The position numbers and the translations under genes were made by a program. Below the pieces are notes generated by a model, which was not told the DNA's origin, did no database searches, and saw only the letters and a list, made by a program, of their open reading frames with translations. Below, piece after piece: positions 1 through 8,803 of a stretch of DNA of 64,000 bases (positions are counted from its first letter, which is position 1; each line of letters opens with the position of its first letter). Origin of the DNA: Ruminococcus sp. (lineage in GTDB: Bacteria; Bacillota; Clostridia; Oscillospirales; Ruminococcaceae); NCBI GenBank assembly GCA_017542125.1, contig JAFXXU010000051.1:1-64000 (forward strand). The letters are read 5' to 3'.

Positions 1-6
1 GCTTGC

Positions 7-26
7 AAGCGAAGTTCACTTCGCTT
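7..26. repeat. short perfect inverted repeat
   Basis: AAGCGAAGT and ACTTCGCTT face each other across 2 nt. The repeat lies in the 138 bases downstream of trkH, where nothing else is recognisable. It has no U-tract in either direction, so it is not a convincing terminator. It may be the edge of a dispersed repeat cut off by the window. Confidence 0.4.
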
Positions 27-138
27 TACGCAACGTCAAGGAGAATTTGGGTAATATGACGGATAAGCCGGTCGTCAAGCAGGCTTGACACGGCAGATGA
101 TGTGCAGAGGCGTTAGCCGCGGGTCGTGCGGTGTTGCC

Positions 139-1605
139 TTAATAGAGTTTTTTGAACCACATGGATGGTGCGCAGAGCATCAGCAGGGGGAGGCATTCAA
201 GACGTCCCAGCAGCATATCGGCGCTGAGGATGTATTTTGAAAGATCGCTGAGTGCGCTGTAATCGCAGGTGGGTCCCACGGCGCTTATGCCCGGGCCTAT
301 ATTGTTCAGGCAGGCAGTCACCGAGGAAAAGCTGGTGGCAAAATCGAAGTTGTTGAAGGATATGATGATAAGCGAGATAAAGAATATGACGATGTAGATG
401 ATAAGGTAGCTGCTGACGTTGTGGACCGTTTCCAAATCCAGCGCCTTATCGTCGGATTTGACCACGTTCACCGACTTGGGGTGCAACGCCTTGCGGAGGC
501 TCCGCTTGGCGGTCTTGCAGAGGATTATGACTCGTGAGACCTTGAAGCCGCCGCCGGTGGAGCCCGCGCAGGCTCCTATAAACATCAGGCAGATGAGCAG
601 CGTTTTCGAGAACTCCGGCCAGCTGTCGAAGTCGGCGGTGGAATAGCCCGTGGAGGTCATTATTGAGCCTACCTGGAAGGAGGCGTATCTAAGCGCCTTT
701 GAGAACTTATCGAAGATGCCGTACTGCATCGTGTTGACGATGACCAGTGAGATGGATGCGATTATCGTTCCGAGGTAGACCTTGAGCTCGGTATTCTTAT
801 AGATGCCGATGAACTTGCGCATTATCAGGAAGTAGTAGATGTTGAAGTTCACGCCGAAGAGTATCATGAACACTGTGACGACGCCCTCGATATAAGCGCT
901 GTTGTAAAAGCCGAGGCCTGCGTTCTTCACGTTGAAGCCGCCGGTACCCGCGGTGCCGAAGGCGTGGCAAACGCTGTCGTAAAGGGGCATACCGCCTGCC
1001 AGCAGGAAGATTATCATGATAATGGTCAGGCCGCCGTAGATGAAATAGAGTATCATCGCGGAGGACTTACCCTTGGGGACCAGCTTTTCCACCGTGGGGC
1101 CGGGGCACTCGGCTCTCATAAGCTGGAGGCCCGAGGATTTCTTATCCGAGGGCAGCAGTGCCACCGTCAGCACCAGAACTCCCATACCGCCTATCCAGTG
1201 GGTAAGGCAGCGCCAGAACATCATACTGCGGGAGAGGGACTCGACATTACTGAGTATCGAGGCTCCTGTAGTGGTAAAGCCCGAGATTGACTCAAAGAGC
1301 GCATCGGTGAAGCGGGGTATCTGCCCGCTGATGTAGAAGGGGAAGGCGCCGTAGAGCGAGAGAAGTATCCAGCCCAGCGCCGCTATCGCGATACCGTCCC
1401 GCGCATTGATGTTCTTTGACTTGTCGGGCTTGACGAACAGAAGTACGGGAACATTTATAAAGGCGGATATCAGTATCACGAAGAGGAATACTCTCATCGA
1501 GGCGAACTCGCGGTAATACACCGAAATGAGCGTGGGCATCATCATAAGTGCGATCTCTATTATGCCCATCTTGGCGAGAGTATGCAGGACAAGCTTTTTA
1601 TTCAA
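139..1605 (-). CDS. trkH: Trk/Ktr-type potassium uptake membrane subunit TrkH
   Basis: Polytopic membrane protein of 488 residues, the normal TrkH length, that forms the K+ pathway in the cytoplasmic membrane. The four pore-loop filter motifs are visible: SGFTTTGAS near residue 108, FGTAGTGGF near 216, MTSTGYSTAD near 316 and CLNNIGPG near 432, each with the conserved glycine. It starts with TTG, 10 nt beyond the trkA stop on the same strand, so the two are almost certainly cotranscribed and translationally close. TrkA gates it in the known system. The identification is firm; the coupling ion (H+ or Na+) cannot be read from sequence. Confidence 0.95.
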   Translation of the reverse strand: MNKKLVLHTLAKMGIIEIALMMMPTLISVYYREFASMRVFLFVILISAFINVPVLLFVKPDKSKNINARDGIAIAALGWILLSLYGAFPFYISGQIPRFTDALFESISGFTTTGASILSNVESLSRSMMFWRCLTHWIGGMGVLVLTVALLPSDKKSSGLQLMRAECPGPTVEKLVPKGKSSAMILYFIYGGLTIIMIIFLLAGGMPLYDSVCHAFGTAGTGGFNVKNAGLGFYNSAYIEGVVTVFMILFGVNFNIYYFLIMRKFIGIYKNTELKVYLGTIIASISLVIVNTMQYGIFDKFSKALRYASFQVGSIMTSTGYSTADFDSWPEFSKTLLICLMFIGACAGSTGGGFKVSRVIILCKTAKRSLRKALHPKSVNVVKSDDKALDLETVHNVSSYLIIYIVIFFISLIIISFNNFDFATSFSSVTACLNNIGPGISAVGPTCDYSALSDLSKYILSADMLLGRLECLPLLMLCAPSMWFKKLY

Positions 1606-1615
1606 TGACCGTCAC

Positions 1616-2977
1616 CTACTCCAAAATATCCTTGAGCTCCGAGAAGCGGTATTCCTTGGTCACGACGATGACTGAATCGCCTGCCTCGATCTTATCGTTT
1701 CCGTTGGGGATGATGACCTGACGCTTTCTTATGATAGCGCAGATCAGGATGTTCTTTTTAAGGGAGAGCTCACGCAGAGGCGTACTTGTGAGCCCCTGTA
1801 TCTTTTCGTTGACGTTGAACTCTATGGCCTCGGCTCTGTTGCCGATGATGTTGTAAAGCGCCTCAATGCGGCTCTCGGAGGAGGCATTCTCCAGCGAGCG
1901 TACAAAGCTGACGATGCCGCCGTTAGCCAGCTGCTTTGGGGAGATTATAGTATCGAGCCCCAGCATACCCGCCATTTCGGCATAGGTATCGCGGTTGACC
2001 TTGGTAACTATCTTGGCCTTTGAGTTGTTCTTGGCGAAGAGGGACACGATGATGTTTTCCTCATCCAGATTAGAGAGGGCTACGAATGCATCGGCATCGG
2101 CGATGCCCTCATCCATCAGCAGCTCCTGATCGGTGCCGTCGCCGTTTATTATGGTCGCCTTGGGGAGAAGGTCGCAGAGAACTCTGCACCGGTCCAGATT
2201 CTTCTCGATCACCTTTACTCTCATCCCGAGAGAGGAGAGCTGGCGTGCAAGGTAGAAGCCGATGGTACCGCCCCCGACGATCATTACGGTCTTGACCTTA
2301 AGATTTATGGTGCCGTTCTGGCGGAAGAAGCGCTCAAGGTCGTTATGGGAGGCAGCGACGTTTATTATGTCGTTGGCCTGGAGGACGAAATCGCCGGTGG
2401 GGATATATACCTCCTGCCCTCTGATAACGGCGCAGATCAGGTACTGCAGTTTAAGCTTTTTGTAGACCTCTGCCAGAGAGAGCCCCACCAGGGGAGAAAT
2501 CTCGGGGATGCGGTTCTGGACCAGCTCCACCTTGCCCTTGCCGAAGACCTCCACCTTGGCGGCGGCAGGGAACACCAGCACTCTGGCGATCTCGCCTGCG
2601 GCGGTGAGCTCTGGGTTTATGACCATAGCCAGCCCCAGGTCGTTCTTGATAAGGTCTATCTGATTGTAATATTCGGGGTTGCGCACCCTGCAGGCGGCGC
2701 GTTCAAGACCCAGCTTTCTCGCAACGATGCAGCAGAGCATATTCAGCTCATCCTGAGCGGTGGCGGCGATGAGCAGCTGCGCCTTCTTGATGCCTGCCTC
2801 GATCTGCATCTCGGCGGTGGCGCCGTTGCCCTCTATACACATAAGATCCTGCGAGTTGAGCAGCTTCTTGATAGCTTCGGGGTTGTTCTCAATAACGGTG
2901 ACGTTATGACCCTCCTGCACCAGCTGTGCGGCAAGGGTGCCTCCGAGCTTTCCGGCTCCGATAACTACGATCCTCAT
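1616..2977 (-). CDS. trkA: potassium uptake regulatory subunit TrkA
   Basis: Cytosolic gating subunit of 453 residues with two tandem RCK modules, each a Rossmann nucleotide-binding domain followed by a TrkA-C domain. The glycine-rich nucleotide motifs are GAGKLGGTLA near residue 7 and GGGTIGFYLA near residue 235. By family it binds NAD(H)/nucleotides and opens TrkH. It is first in the trkA-trkH pair and is read from a strong promoter whose -35 box lies inside a perfect inverted repeat (3056-3093), suggesting control at transcription. The start ATG has a purine-rich AGAGGAAG ribosome site upstream. Confidence 0.95.
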   Translation of the reverse strand: MRIVVIGAGKLGGTLAAQLVQEGHNVTVIENNPEAIKKLLNSQDLMCIEGNGATAEMQIEAGIKKAQLLIAATAQDELNMLCCIVARKLGLERAACRVRNPEYYNQIDLIKNDLGLAMVINPELTAAGEIARVLVFPAAAKVEVFGKGKVELVQNRIPEISPLVGLSLAEVYKKLKLQYLICAVIRGQEVYIPTGDFVLQANDIINVAASHNDLERFFRQNGTINLKVKTVMIVGGGTIGFYLARQLSSLGMRVKVIEKNLDRCRVLCDLLPKATIINGDGTDQELLMDEGIADADAFVALSNLDEENIIVSLFAKNNSKAKIVTKVNRDTYAEMAGMLGLDTIISPKQLANGGIVSFVRSLENASSESRIEALYNIIGNRAEAIEFNVNEKIQGLTSTPLRELSLKKNILICAIIRKRQVIIPNGNDKIEAGDSVIVVTKEYRFSELKDILE

Positions 2978-3040
2978 AATATCTCAGCTTCCTCTGTATC
3001 TCTTCCGCCCGAAAGCGGACAATTATCCATTGTAAGGTAT

Positions 3041-3069
3041 ATTATAGCACGAAACCCCCTGCTTGTCAA
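3041..3069 (-). promoter_or_regulatory. trkA promoter
   Basis: On the minus strand TTGACA (3064-3069), a 17-nt spacer and TATAAT (3041-3046) form a consensus sigma-A promoter. The -35 box lies within the left arm of the inverted repeat at 3056-3093. Confidence 0.85.
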
Positions 3070-3093
3070 TATTGCGATATTGACAAGCAGGGG
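3056..3093. promoter_or_regulatory. 17-bp perfect inverted repeat, candidate operator
   Basis: CCCCTGCTTGTCAATAT (3056-3072) is followed by TGCG and its exact reverse complement (3077-3093). It sits between divergent trkA and murT and covers the trkA -35 box. There is no U-tract, and it is upstream of both genes, so an operator is more likely than a terminator. The cognate regulator is unknown. Confidence 0.6.
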
Positions 3094-3167
3094 ATCGGCT
3101 CTTAGCTGCGCCGGGACAATGATCTCATATTCAAGGGTGATTTCCGTGACCCTCCCTGAAATAACGG

Positions 3168-3196
3168 TTGACATTTTGCTCCGGATGTACTATTAT
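3168..3196 (+). promoter_or_regulatory. murT promoter
   Basis: TTGACA (3168-3173), a 17-nt spacer and TATTAT (3191-3196). The expected transcript start near 3203 leaves a leader of about 40 nt to the chosen GTG at 3245. Confidence 0.8.
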
Positions 3197-3244
3197 TATA
3201 TATAAGGCTCCCGGGTGAGCCGACACGGAACGGAGTTGAAGCAA

Positions 3245-4597
3245 GTGTTTATCATAAACTTTTTCACTATCCTGCTCGGAAAGATAATCTCCGGGCTGCT
3301 GCACCTCTTCGGGCGCAATGCGGGCAATCTGCCGGGGCTCGTCCTGTGGACGCTCAATAAGAACTGCCTTAAAGCCTTCAAGATCGACTGCCCCATCATC
3401 GCTGTGACAGGCACCAACGGCAAGACCTCGGTGACGAATTTCATAGCCGAGATGTTCAAGAAGACCGGGGCGAAGATCATCACCAACCCCGAGGGCAACA
3501 ACCTGGATACGGGCATAACCTCTCTGCTGCTGAACCATTGCTCCATGACGGGCAAGGTCAAGGCGGATTATCTTATCCTGGAGACGGACGAATCCCACGT
3601 TCCCGTGGTGTATTCCAAGCTTAAGCTGGAGACCCTGGTGGTGCTCAACTTCTTCCGCGACCAGCTGGACCGCAACGGCGAGGTGGAGACCCTGATATTA
3701 AAGGTCAACAAGTTCTGCGAGACCTTTGAAGGCAACCTGATCTTAAACGGCGATGACCCCAACGTGGCAAGGCTGGGGCTTGCCAATCCCAACAACCCCA
3801 ATGTGAAGTATTTCAGCGTTGAGAAGTACAAGTACGCCACCGATACCCTCCACGAGGCGGGTGAGGGGCGTTTCTGCCCCCGCTGCGGAACGGCTCTGCG
3901 CTACGATTATTACCAGTATTCCCACATCGGGCGGTTCGCCTGCCCGAAATGCGGCTACGGCAAGGTCAGCCCCTTTGTTAAGTTCACGGATATCGACCTT
4001 GAAAAGCCCTCCTTCACCGTGGACGGCGAGGAATATGTCACCGCCAATGCCACCATCTATTATATGTATAACCTTTGTGCGGTATTCGCCGCTGCAAAGC
4101 TCTACGGCATTGATAAGAAGATCGTCCGCAAGACCTTCAGGAGCTTCAAGGTCAATAACGGGCGTATGGAGCAGTTCGAGTACAAGGGCTCGAAGCTGAT
4201 GCTGAACCTCGCCAAGAACCCCGTGGGTGCAAATATGACCGTAAGAATGGTCAATGAATGCGAGGAGGAAAAGGAGCTGCTGTTCGTCCTGAACGACAAT
4301 CTGGCGGACGGCTACGATGTCTCCTGGATCTGGGACATCAATTTCAGCACCTTCAGAAACGTCTCCCGGGTCGTGACCAGCGGCAGGCGGGCTTACGATA
4401 TCGCCGTCAGGATCAAGTGCTCGGGCTACGATGCGGCTAAGATAGTAGTCCGCCCCGACCTGGACGATGCGGTGAAGGAGCTGTTCTCAACCACGGGCAG
4501 GAAATTCGCCGTGGCGAACTACACGGCAGTCCAGCCGACCAGAGCGGCTATCAAGAGATTTATAGGCGGGGAGGGCAGCAGCAATGGAAACGCTTAG
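3245..4597 (+). CDS. murT: lipid II isoglutaminyl synthase, Mur-ligase-like subunit MurT
   Basis: ATP-dependent subunit that, with GatD, amidates the alpha-carboxyl of D-glutamate in lipid II of Gram-positive bacteria. A Mur-ligase P-loop GTNGKTS is near residue 56. A four-cysteine zinc ribbon (CPRCG and CPKCG, about residues 210-235) is inserted in the central domain, as in known MurT, and the C-terminal region matches the DUF1727 domain. I start at GTG 3245, which has CGGAG about 9 nt upstream. The in-frame GTG at 3215 would lie only some 12 nt from the expected transcript start and has no ribosome site. The gene overlaps gatD by 14 nt, consistent with a two-subunit enzyme. Confidence 0.93.
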   Translation: MFIINFFTILLGKIISGLLHLFGRNAGNLPGLVLWTLNKNCLKAFKIDCPIIAVTGTNGKTSVTNFIAEMFKKTGAKIITNPEGNNLDTGITSLLLNHCSMTGKVKADYLILETDESHVPVVYSKLKLETLVVLNFFRDQLDRNGEVETLILKVNKFCETFEGNLILNGDDPNVARLGLANPNNPNVKYFSVEKYKYATDTLHEAGEGRFCPRCGTALRYDYYQYSHIGRFACPKCGYGKVSPFVKFTDIDLEKPSFTVDGEEYVTANATIYYMYNLCAVFAAAKLYGIDKKIVRKTFRSFKVNNGRMEQFEYKGSKLMLNLAKNPVGANMTVRMVNECEEEKELLFVLNDNLADGYDVSWIWDINFSTFRNVSRVVTSGRRAYDIAVRIKCSGYDAAKIVVRPDLDDAVKELFSTTGRKFAVANYTAVQPTRAAIKRFIGGEGSSNGNA

Positions 4598-5342
4598 GAT
4601 ACTGCATATGTACCCCAATATGCTTGACCTCTACGGCGACAGCGGCAATATGGAGCTGCTGGCCTACCGTCTGAAAATGCGGGGCTACAGCTCTGTCAAG
4701 GACGATTACACCCTGGGTGACGGCGCAAAGACGGATTTCTCCTCCTATGACCTGATCTATCTGGGGGGCGGCGCAGATTTCGAGCAGCAGCTTCTCGCTG
4801 AGGATCTTCTCTCCTGCCGGGACAAGATAGCCTCAGCCCACAAGAGCGGCGTGTTCATGCTGATGATCTGCGGAGGCTATCAGCTGATGGGGCAGTATTA
4901 CAAGGACTCAAACGACAAGAAGATCCCCGGTCTGGGGCTTTTCGATTACTACACTGTGGCCTCCACCAACAAGCGGGAGCGCTGCATCGGCAATATAGTT
5001 ATCGAGACGGATTTCTGCGGCGAGAAATACAAGGTCATCGGCTTTGAGAACCACGGCGGCATGACCGATAACGTCAGGACCCCTTTCGGGAGGGTGCTGT
5101 TCGGCAACGGCAACAAGTTCGGCTCCGAGAGCGAGGGCTATACCGAGAAGAACGTGATAGCCACCTATCTCCACGGCCCGCTGCTGGCAAAGAACCCAAA
5201 GCTTGCCGATAAGATACTCACCTACTGCCTCTCCCGCAAGGCGGGCAGGGAGGTCACACTCCCCCCTCTGGACGACACTCTGGAAAAGAAATGCCGGGAG
5301 GTAATGCTCAAGCGCCTGCTGGAGGAAAAAAAGAAGAAGTAA
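4584..5342 (+). CDS. gatD: lipid II isoglutaminyl synthase, glutamine amidotransferase subunit GatD
   Basis: Class I glutamine amidotransferase of the CobB/CobQ-like type, 252 residues, that supplies ammonia to MurT. The nucleophile is Cys96 in MLMICGGYQ, and the catalytic histidine is in ATYLHGP near residue 191. The first residues (LRILHMYPNMLDLYGDSGN) are typical of GatD. It overlaps murT by 14 nt and is followed by a bidirectional terminator, so murT-gatD is a closed two-gene operon. Confidence 0.95.
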   Translation: METLRILHMYPNMLDLYGDSGNMELLAYRLKMRGYSSVKDDYTLGDGAKTDFSSYDLIYLGGGADFEQQLLAEDLLSCRDKIASAHKSGVFMLMICGGYQLMGQYYKDSNDKKIPGLGLFDYYTVASTNKRERCIGNIVIETDFCGEKYKVIGFENHGGMTDNVRTPFGRVLFGNGNKFGSESEGYTEKNVIATYLHGPLLAKNPKLADKILTYCLSRKAGREVTLPPLDDTLEKKCREVMLKRLLEEKKKK

Positions 5343-5349
5343 AAAACAA

Positions 5350-5384
5350 ACGGTCAGCCCTGAAAGCTGACCGTTATTGTTTTC
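5350..5384. terminator. bidirectional terminator between gatD and the minus-strand cluster
   Basis: AACGGTCAGC (5350-5359) and GCTGACCGTT (5367-5376) pair across a 7-nt loop. The plus strand continues into a T-rich tract and the minus strand into TTTTTTA, so both converging units can end here. Confidence 0.85.
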
Positions 5385-5395
5385 ATTGAAGCGGC

Positions 5396-6181
5396 TCACC
5401 AGTCGGTGTCCCAATCGGTGTCGCCGTAATCCCAGTCATCGAAATCGAAGTCCCAATCCCAATCGTCGTCGTCATCGTCGTCGAACCAATCGTCATCGTC
5501 GTCGTCATCGTAGGCGTCGGCGGAGCGCTCGTAGTAGCCGTCGTAGTAATCCGACTGGGCAAAGTCCCCGATATTGTAGCCGTCATCGTAGTATTCCGAG
5601 ACGTATCTGTCGGAGTAATCGTCGAAGCCGACCTCGTCGTCGTCGATGATATCCCAGGCCAGCCCGGAGTAGTAATACCAGTCGTCGTTGTCGTAATAGT
5701 AGTAGCTGTCGTTGCTGCGGTAGTAGCCCCGCTTGGGAGTATTGCTGTTATGCTTCTTTACGAGTATGACTATCAGCACCGCCACCATAGCGATCAGCAG
5801 CACCCCTTCGATGATCCGCTTGCGGCTGACGGGTGCAGCAGAGGCGGTCCCGGTATGCAGTTTTACAGGGGCGGCTCTGTTTATGGGGAGCACCGGCTCA
5901 TTGACGGTATCCTTGCGCTGGGCGATCTCGGATCTCAGCTTCTGATAGATCTCGCCCACTGCCCGCTCCTCATCGGGACCCTTGTACCTGACAGCCCGTG
6001 AGCCGTCGGCCTTGTTTTTGTAGACAACAAAATCCCCGTCGGCATCTTGATATATCCCGAAAGCCTTGGCCTCGGGATAATCCTCGCCGATGAAAAAGCG
6101 CATTGTTCTGAGGGGGAGCTGCTTCCGGTCACAGAGATCCAGCAGCTCCGCAATAGTACGCGGCTTCGGAGAATCACTCAT
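5396..6181 (-). CDS. membrane protein with aspartate/aromatic-rich C-terminal tail
   Basis: No function recognised. Residues 1-118 form a soluble region containing MRFFIGEDY, FGIYQDADGDF and YKNKADGSRAVRY. One hydrophobic helix (about 123-143) is flanked by basic residues. The remaining 118 residues are dominated by Asp, Tyr and Trp. In the last 38 residues (224-261) I count 24 Asp and 6 Trp, with two runs of seven Asp. It lies 9 nt after argF and looks like the last gene of the arginine cluster. The tail could bind metal ions or interact with cationic wall or protein surfaces, which is inference. Topology is not decidable because both sides of the helix are basic. Confidence 0.8.
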   Translation of the reverse strand: MSDSPKPRTIAELLDLCDRKQLPLRTMRFFIGEDYPEAKAFGIYQDADGDFVVYKNKADGSRAVRYKGPDEERAVGEIYQKLRSEIAQRKDTVNEPVLPINRAAPVKLHTGTASAAPVSRKRIIEGVLLIAMVAVLIVILVKKHNSNTPKRGYYRSNDSYYYYDNDDWYYYSGLAWDIIDDDEVGFDDYSDRYVSEYYDDGYNIGDFAQSDYYDGYYERSADAYDDDDDDDWFDDDDDDDWDWDFDFDDWDYGDTDWDTDW

Positions 6182-6190
6182 AATAACACC

Positions 6191-7105
6191 TTACTGCTTA
6201 TCGCTCATTACCTTTACCATTACTGCCTTCTGTGCGTGGAGACGGTTCTCGGCCTCGTCGAAGATCTCGTTGGCGTGAGCCTCGAACACCTTCTCGGTGA
6301 TCTCCTCCTCGCGGTGGGCGGGGAGGCAGTGCTGTACCATAGCGCCCTCATTGGCGGCTGCCATTACCTCGTCGTTGATCTGGTAGCCTGCGAAAGCGAT
6401 CTTGCGCTTCTCGGTCTCGTCCTCCTCACCCATGGATGTCCAAACATCGGTGAAGAGAACGTCGGAGCCTGCCGCAGCCTCGAGGGGCTTGTCGGTCATA
6501 AAGAACTTATCGCCGTACTCCTTGGTGAATTTCAGCACCTGCGGGTCGGGACGGTAGCCCTCGGGGCAGGCGATGGATACGCTCATACCCACCTTCAGAC
6601 CGCCGACGATCAGGGAGTTGGCCATATTGTTGCCGTCGCCGATGTAGCACATCTTCAGGCCGTCAAAGCGGCCCTTGTACTCGCGGATGGTCATAAGGTC
6701 TGCGAGCACCTGGCAGGGGTGGCAGAAATCGGTGAGGCCGTTGATTATGGGGATAGAGCCGTAGCCGGCCAGATCCTCCACCTCCTTCTGAGCGAAGGTG
6801 CGGATCATAATGCCGTCGATATAGCGGCTGAGTACGCGGGCGGTATCCTGAACGGGCTCGCCGCGGCCGATCTGGAGGTCGCGGTTGGAGAGGAACAGCG
6901 CCTGACCGCCCAGCTGATACATACCTGTCTCAAAGGAAACACGGGTACGGGTCGAGGACTTCTGGAAGATCATTCCCAGGGTCTTGCCCTTTAAGATGTG
7001 GTGCTCGATGCCGTTCTTGTTTTCGTATTTGAGCTGGTCGGCAAGGTTGAGAATGTCGATGATCTCCTCCTTGGAAAGATCCAGCAGCTTGAGTAAATGC
7101 TTCAT
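6191..7105 (-). CDS. argF: ornithine carbamoyltransferase
   Basis: Converts ornithine and carbamoyl phosphate to citrulline in arginine biosynthesis. The 304 residues match the family. The carbamoyl-phosphate loop STRTR is at about 51-55, HPCQVLAD near 128 and the ornithine-site HCLPAHR near 268. GGAGGA precedes the ATG. It is the last arg gene of the cluster. Context with argG, argH, argC, argJ, argB and argD favours the anabolic enzyme over catabolic ArcB. Confidence 0.97.
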   Translation of the reverse strand: MKHLLKLLDLSKEEIIDILNLADQLKYENKNGIEHHILKGKTLGMIFQKSSTRTRVSFETGMYQLGGQALFLSNRDLQIGRGEPVQDTARVLSRYIDGIMIRTFAQKEVEDLAGYGSIPIINGLTDFCHPCQVLADLMTIREYKGRFDGLKMCYIGDGNNMANSLIVGGLKVGMSVSIACPEGYRPDPQVLKFTKEYGDKFFMTDKPLEAAAGSDVLFTDVWTSMGEEDETEKRKIAFAGYQINDEVMAAANEGAMVQHCLPAHREEEITEKVFEAHANEIFDEAENRLHAQKAVMVKVMSDKQ

Positions 7106-7129
7106 GTCAAATTCCTCCGTAATAATAGA

Positions 7130-7570
7130 TTATGTATCTGTCCTTATCATTTTTGAAAGGGCTTTGTTTCTGTAGACCAGGTCGTCCCTGCCGGTGAAGC
7201 CAATGCTTTCCCAGAAGGCGTTGCCCTCCTTATTTCGCTCAAAGACCACGAGAGCCACCTTGTTGATGCCCAGGCTCTTCAAGGCCTCCAGCGCCGCCCT
7301 GACCAGCGCTGAGGCGATGCCCTGCCTCCTGTGATCGGGGGAAACGGCTGTGTGGTGGATGAAACCTCTCCGGCCGTCATTCCCGGACATTATGACGCCC
7401 ACGATCTCGCCGCCATCCTCGGCGACGAAGCAGGTGTCGGGGTTGCGGTCAAGGTATTTCGAGATTCCCTCCCTTGAATCGTCAAGGTCGTTGAGCCCCA
7501 TACCCTTGCAGGAGAGCCACAGGCTGTAGACTTTATCGTAGTCGGATATATCCATTTTCCTTATCTGCAT
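7130..7570 (-). CDS. GNAT-family N-acetyltransferase between argF and argD
   Basis: Predicted acetyl-CoA-dependent acyltransferase of 146 residues. The acetyl-CoA-binding loop is DHRRQGIASALVRAAL, preceded by the beta strand GFIHHTAVSP. The substrate is unknown. It is too short, and of the wrong type, to be called ArgA, and argJ already supplies acetyl recycling. It lies 18-24 nt from argD and argF in the same operon. A start at ATG 7555 is possible, but the usual GNAT opening (MQIRKM) favours 7570. Confidence 0.85.
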   Translation of the reverse strand: MQIRKMDISDYDKVYSLWLSCKGMGLNDLDDSREGISKYLDRNPDTCFVAEDGGEIVGVIMSGNDGRRGFIHHTAVSPDHRRQGIASALVRAALEALKSLGINKVALVVFERNKEGNAFWESIGFTGRDDLVYRNKALSKMIRTDT

Positions 7571-7588
7571 AGCTCTGCACCCGCGGTT

Positions 7589-8770
7589 TCACGCCAGGAG
7601 CTTTGCAAGGATAGCTATGCCCTTTTTGATCTCCTCATCGGTGATGGTCAGGGGGGGCAGGAAGCGGAGCTTATCCTTGGCGGTGAGTATCAGCAGGCCG
7701 TTCTTTGCGCACTCGCCCAGGATCTCGGCGGCCTTCTTGGTCTTGAGCCTTACGCCTATCATCAGACCCAGGCCGTCAACGCCCTCCACCTCGTCGATCT
7801 CGGAGAGCAGGCTCCTGAACAGCTCTGCCTTGCGGTTGATCTCGGCGATGAAGGCGGGGTCGCTCACCTTGCCGATAACTACCTTGCCGCCTGCGCAGGC
7901 GATGGGGTTGCCGCCGAAGGTGGAGCCGTGGGTGCTCTTGGTGAGGACGTCACAGCACTTCTCGTCAGCGAGGCAGGCGCCTATGGGAACGCCTCCCGCA
8001 AGACCCTTTGCAAGGGTGGTGATGTTGGGCTTTACGCCGAAGAGCTTTGAGGTGAGTACGGCCCCCGTCCTGCCGATGCCAGTCTGTACCTCGTCGCAGA
8101 TGGTGAGGATATCCTCCTTGGCGCACTCTTCAAATATGGCGTCAACGAACTCTTTAGTCAACGGGCATACGCCGCCCTCGCCCTGGACCAGCTCGAACAT
8201 CACGGCGCAGACCTTGCCCTTGTTCTCGGCAAGCTTGGCTTTCAGGTCGGCGATGTTGTTGGCCTCAACGTTCACAAATCCCGGAACAAAGGGGAAGAAA
8301 TAGTTGTGGAACACATCCTGACCGGTGGCGGAAAGGGTGGCTATCGTCCTGCCGTGGAAGCTGTTCACCAGAGTGATGATGATATTCCTCTCAGCCTCCT
8401 TGCCGTACTTATCGAAGCTGTATTTCCTTGCCAGCTTGATGGCACACTCGTTGGCCTCGGCACCGGAGTTGCCGAAGAACACCTTTTGGTAGCCTGTGGC
8501 GGTGCAGAGCATATCTGCGAAATCCGCCTGAACTGTGGTGTAATAATAGTTTGAGGTGTGCTGGATGCTCCTTACCTGCGCACAGACCGCATCAGCCCAC
8601 TCGTCGTTGCAGTAGCCCAGGGAGTTGGTGCCTATGCCAGAACCGAAGTCGATATACTCCTTGCCGTCCTCGTCGGTGGCGGTGCGCCCCTCGCCCTTGT
8701 CGAGCACAATATCCAGCCTGCCGTAGGTCATCATAACGTGCTCGTTGAATTTATCTATCGTCTTACTCAT
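7589..8770 (-). CDS. argD: acetylornithine aminotransferase
   Basis: PLP-dependent class III aminotransferase making N-acetylornithine from N-acetylglutamate semialdehyde and glutamate. The 393 residues are full length. The PLP aspartate lies in TICDEVQTGIGRTG and the Schiff-base lysine in TTLAKGLAGG near residue 246; the phosphate-contact motif HGSTFGGNP follows. A strong AAGGAAGG site precedes the ATG. The arg context supports this over ornithine or GABA aminotransferases. Confidence 0.96.
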   Translation of the reverse strand: MSKTIDKFNEHVMMTYGRLDIVLDKGEGRTATDEDGKEYIDFGSGIGTNSLGYCNDEWADAVCAQVRSIQHTSNYYYTTVQADFADMLCTATGYQKVFFGNSGAEANECAIKLARKYSFDKYGKEAERNIIITLVNSFHGRTIATLSATGQDVFHNYFFPFVPGFVNVEANNIADLKAKLAENKGKVCAVMFELVQGEGGVCPLTKEFVDAIFEECAKEDILTICDEVQTGIGRTGAVLTSKLFGVKPNITTLAKGLAGGVPIGACLADEKCCDVLTKSTHGSTFGGNPIACAGGKVVIGKVSDPAFIAEINRKAELFRSLLSEIDEVEGVDGLGLMIGVRLKTKKAAEILGECAKNGLLILTAKDKLRFLPPLTITDEEIKKGIAILAKLLA

Positions 8771-8803
8771 TTTACATTCCTTCCTTACTTTTTATGCAGT
8801 ATA

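Noticed and set aside
3056..3093. long inverted repeat read as a terminator
   Set aside because: It lies upstream of both flanking genes, has no uridine tract and overlaps a promoter.
7130..7570. GNAT gene in the arg cluster as argA (N-acetylglutamate synthase)
   Set aside because: Length and motifs fit a general small GNAT; argJ makes a separate argA unnecessary and no glutamate-site motif is seen.
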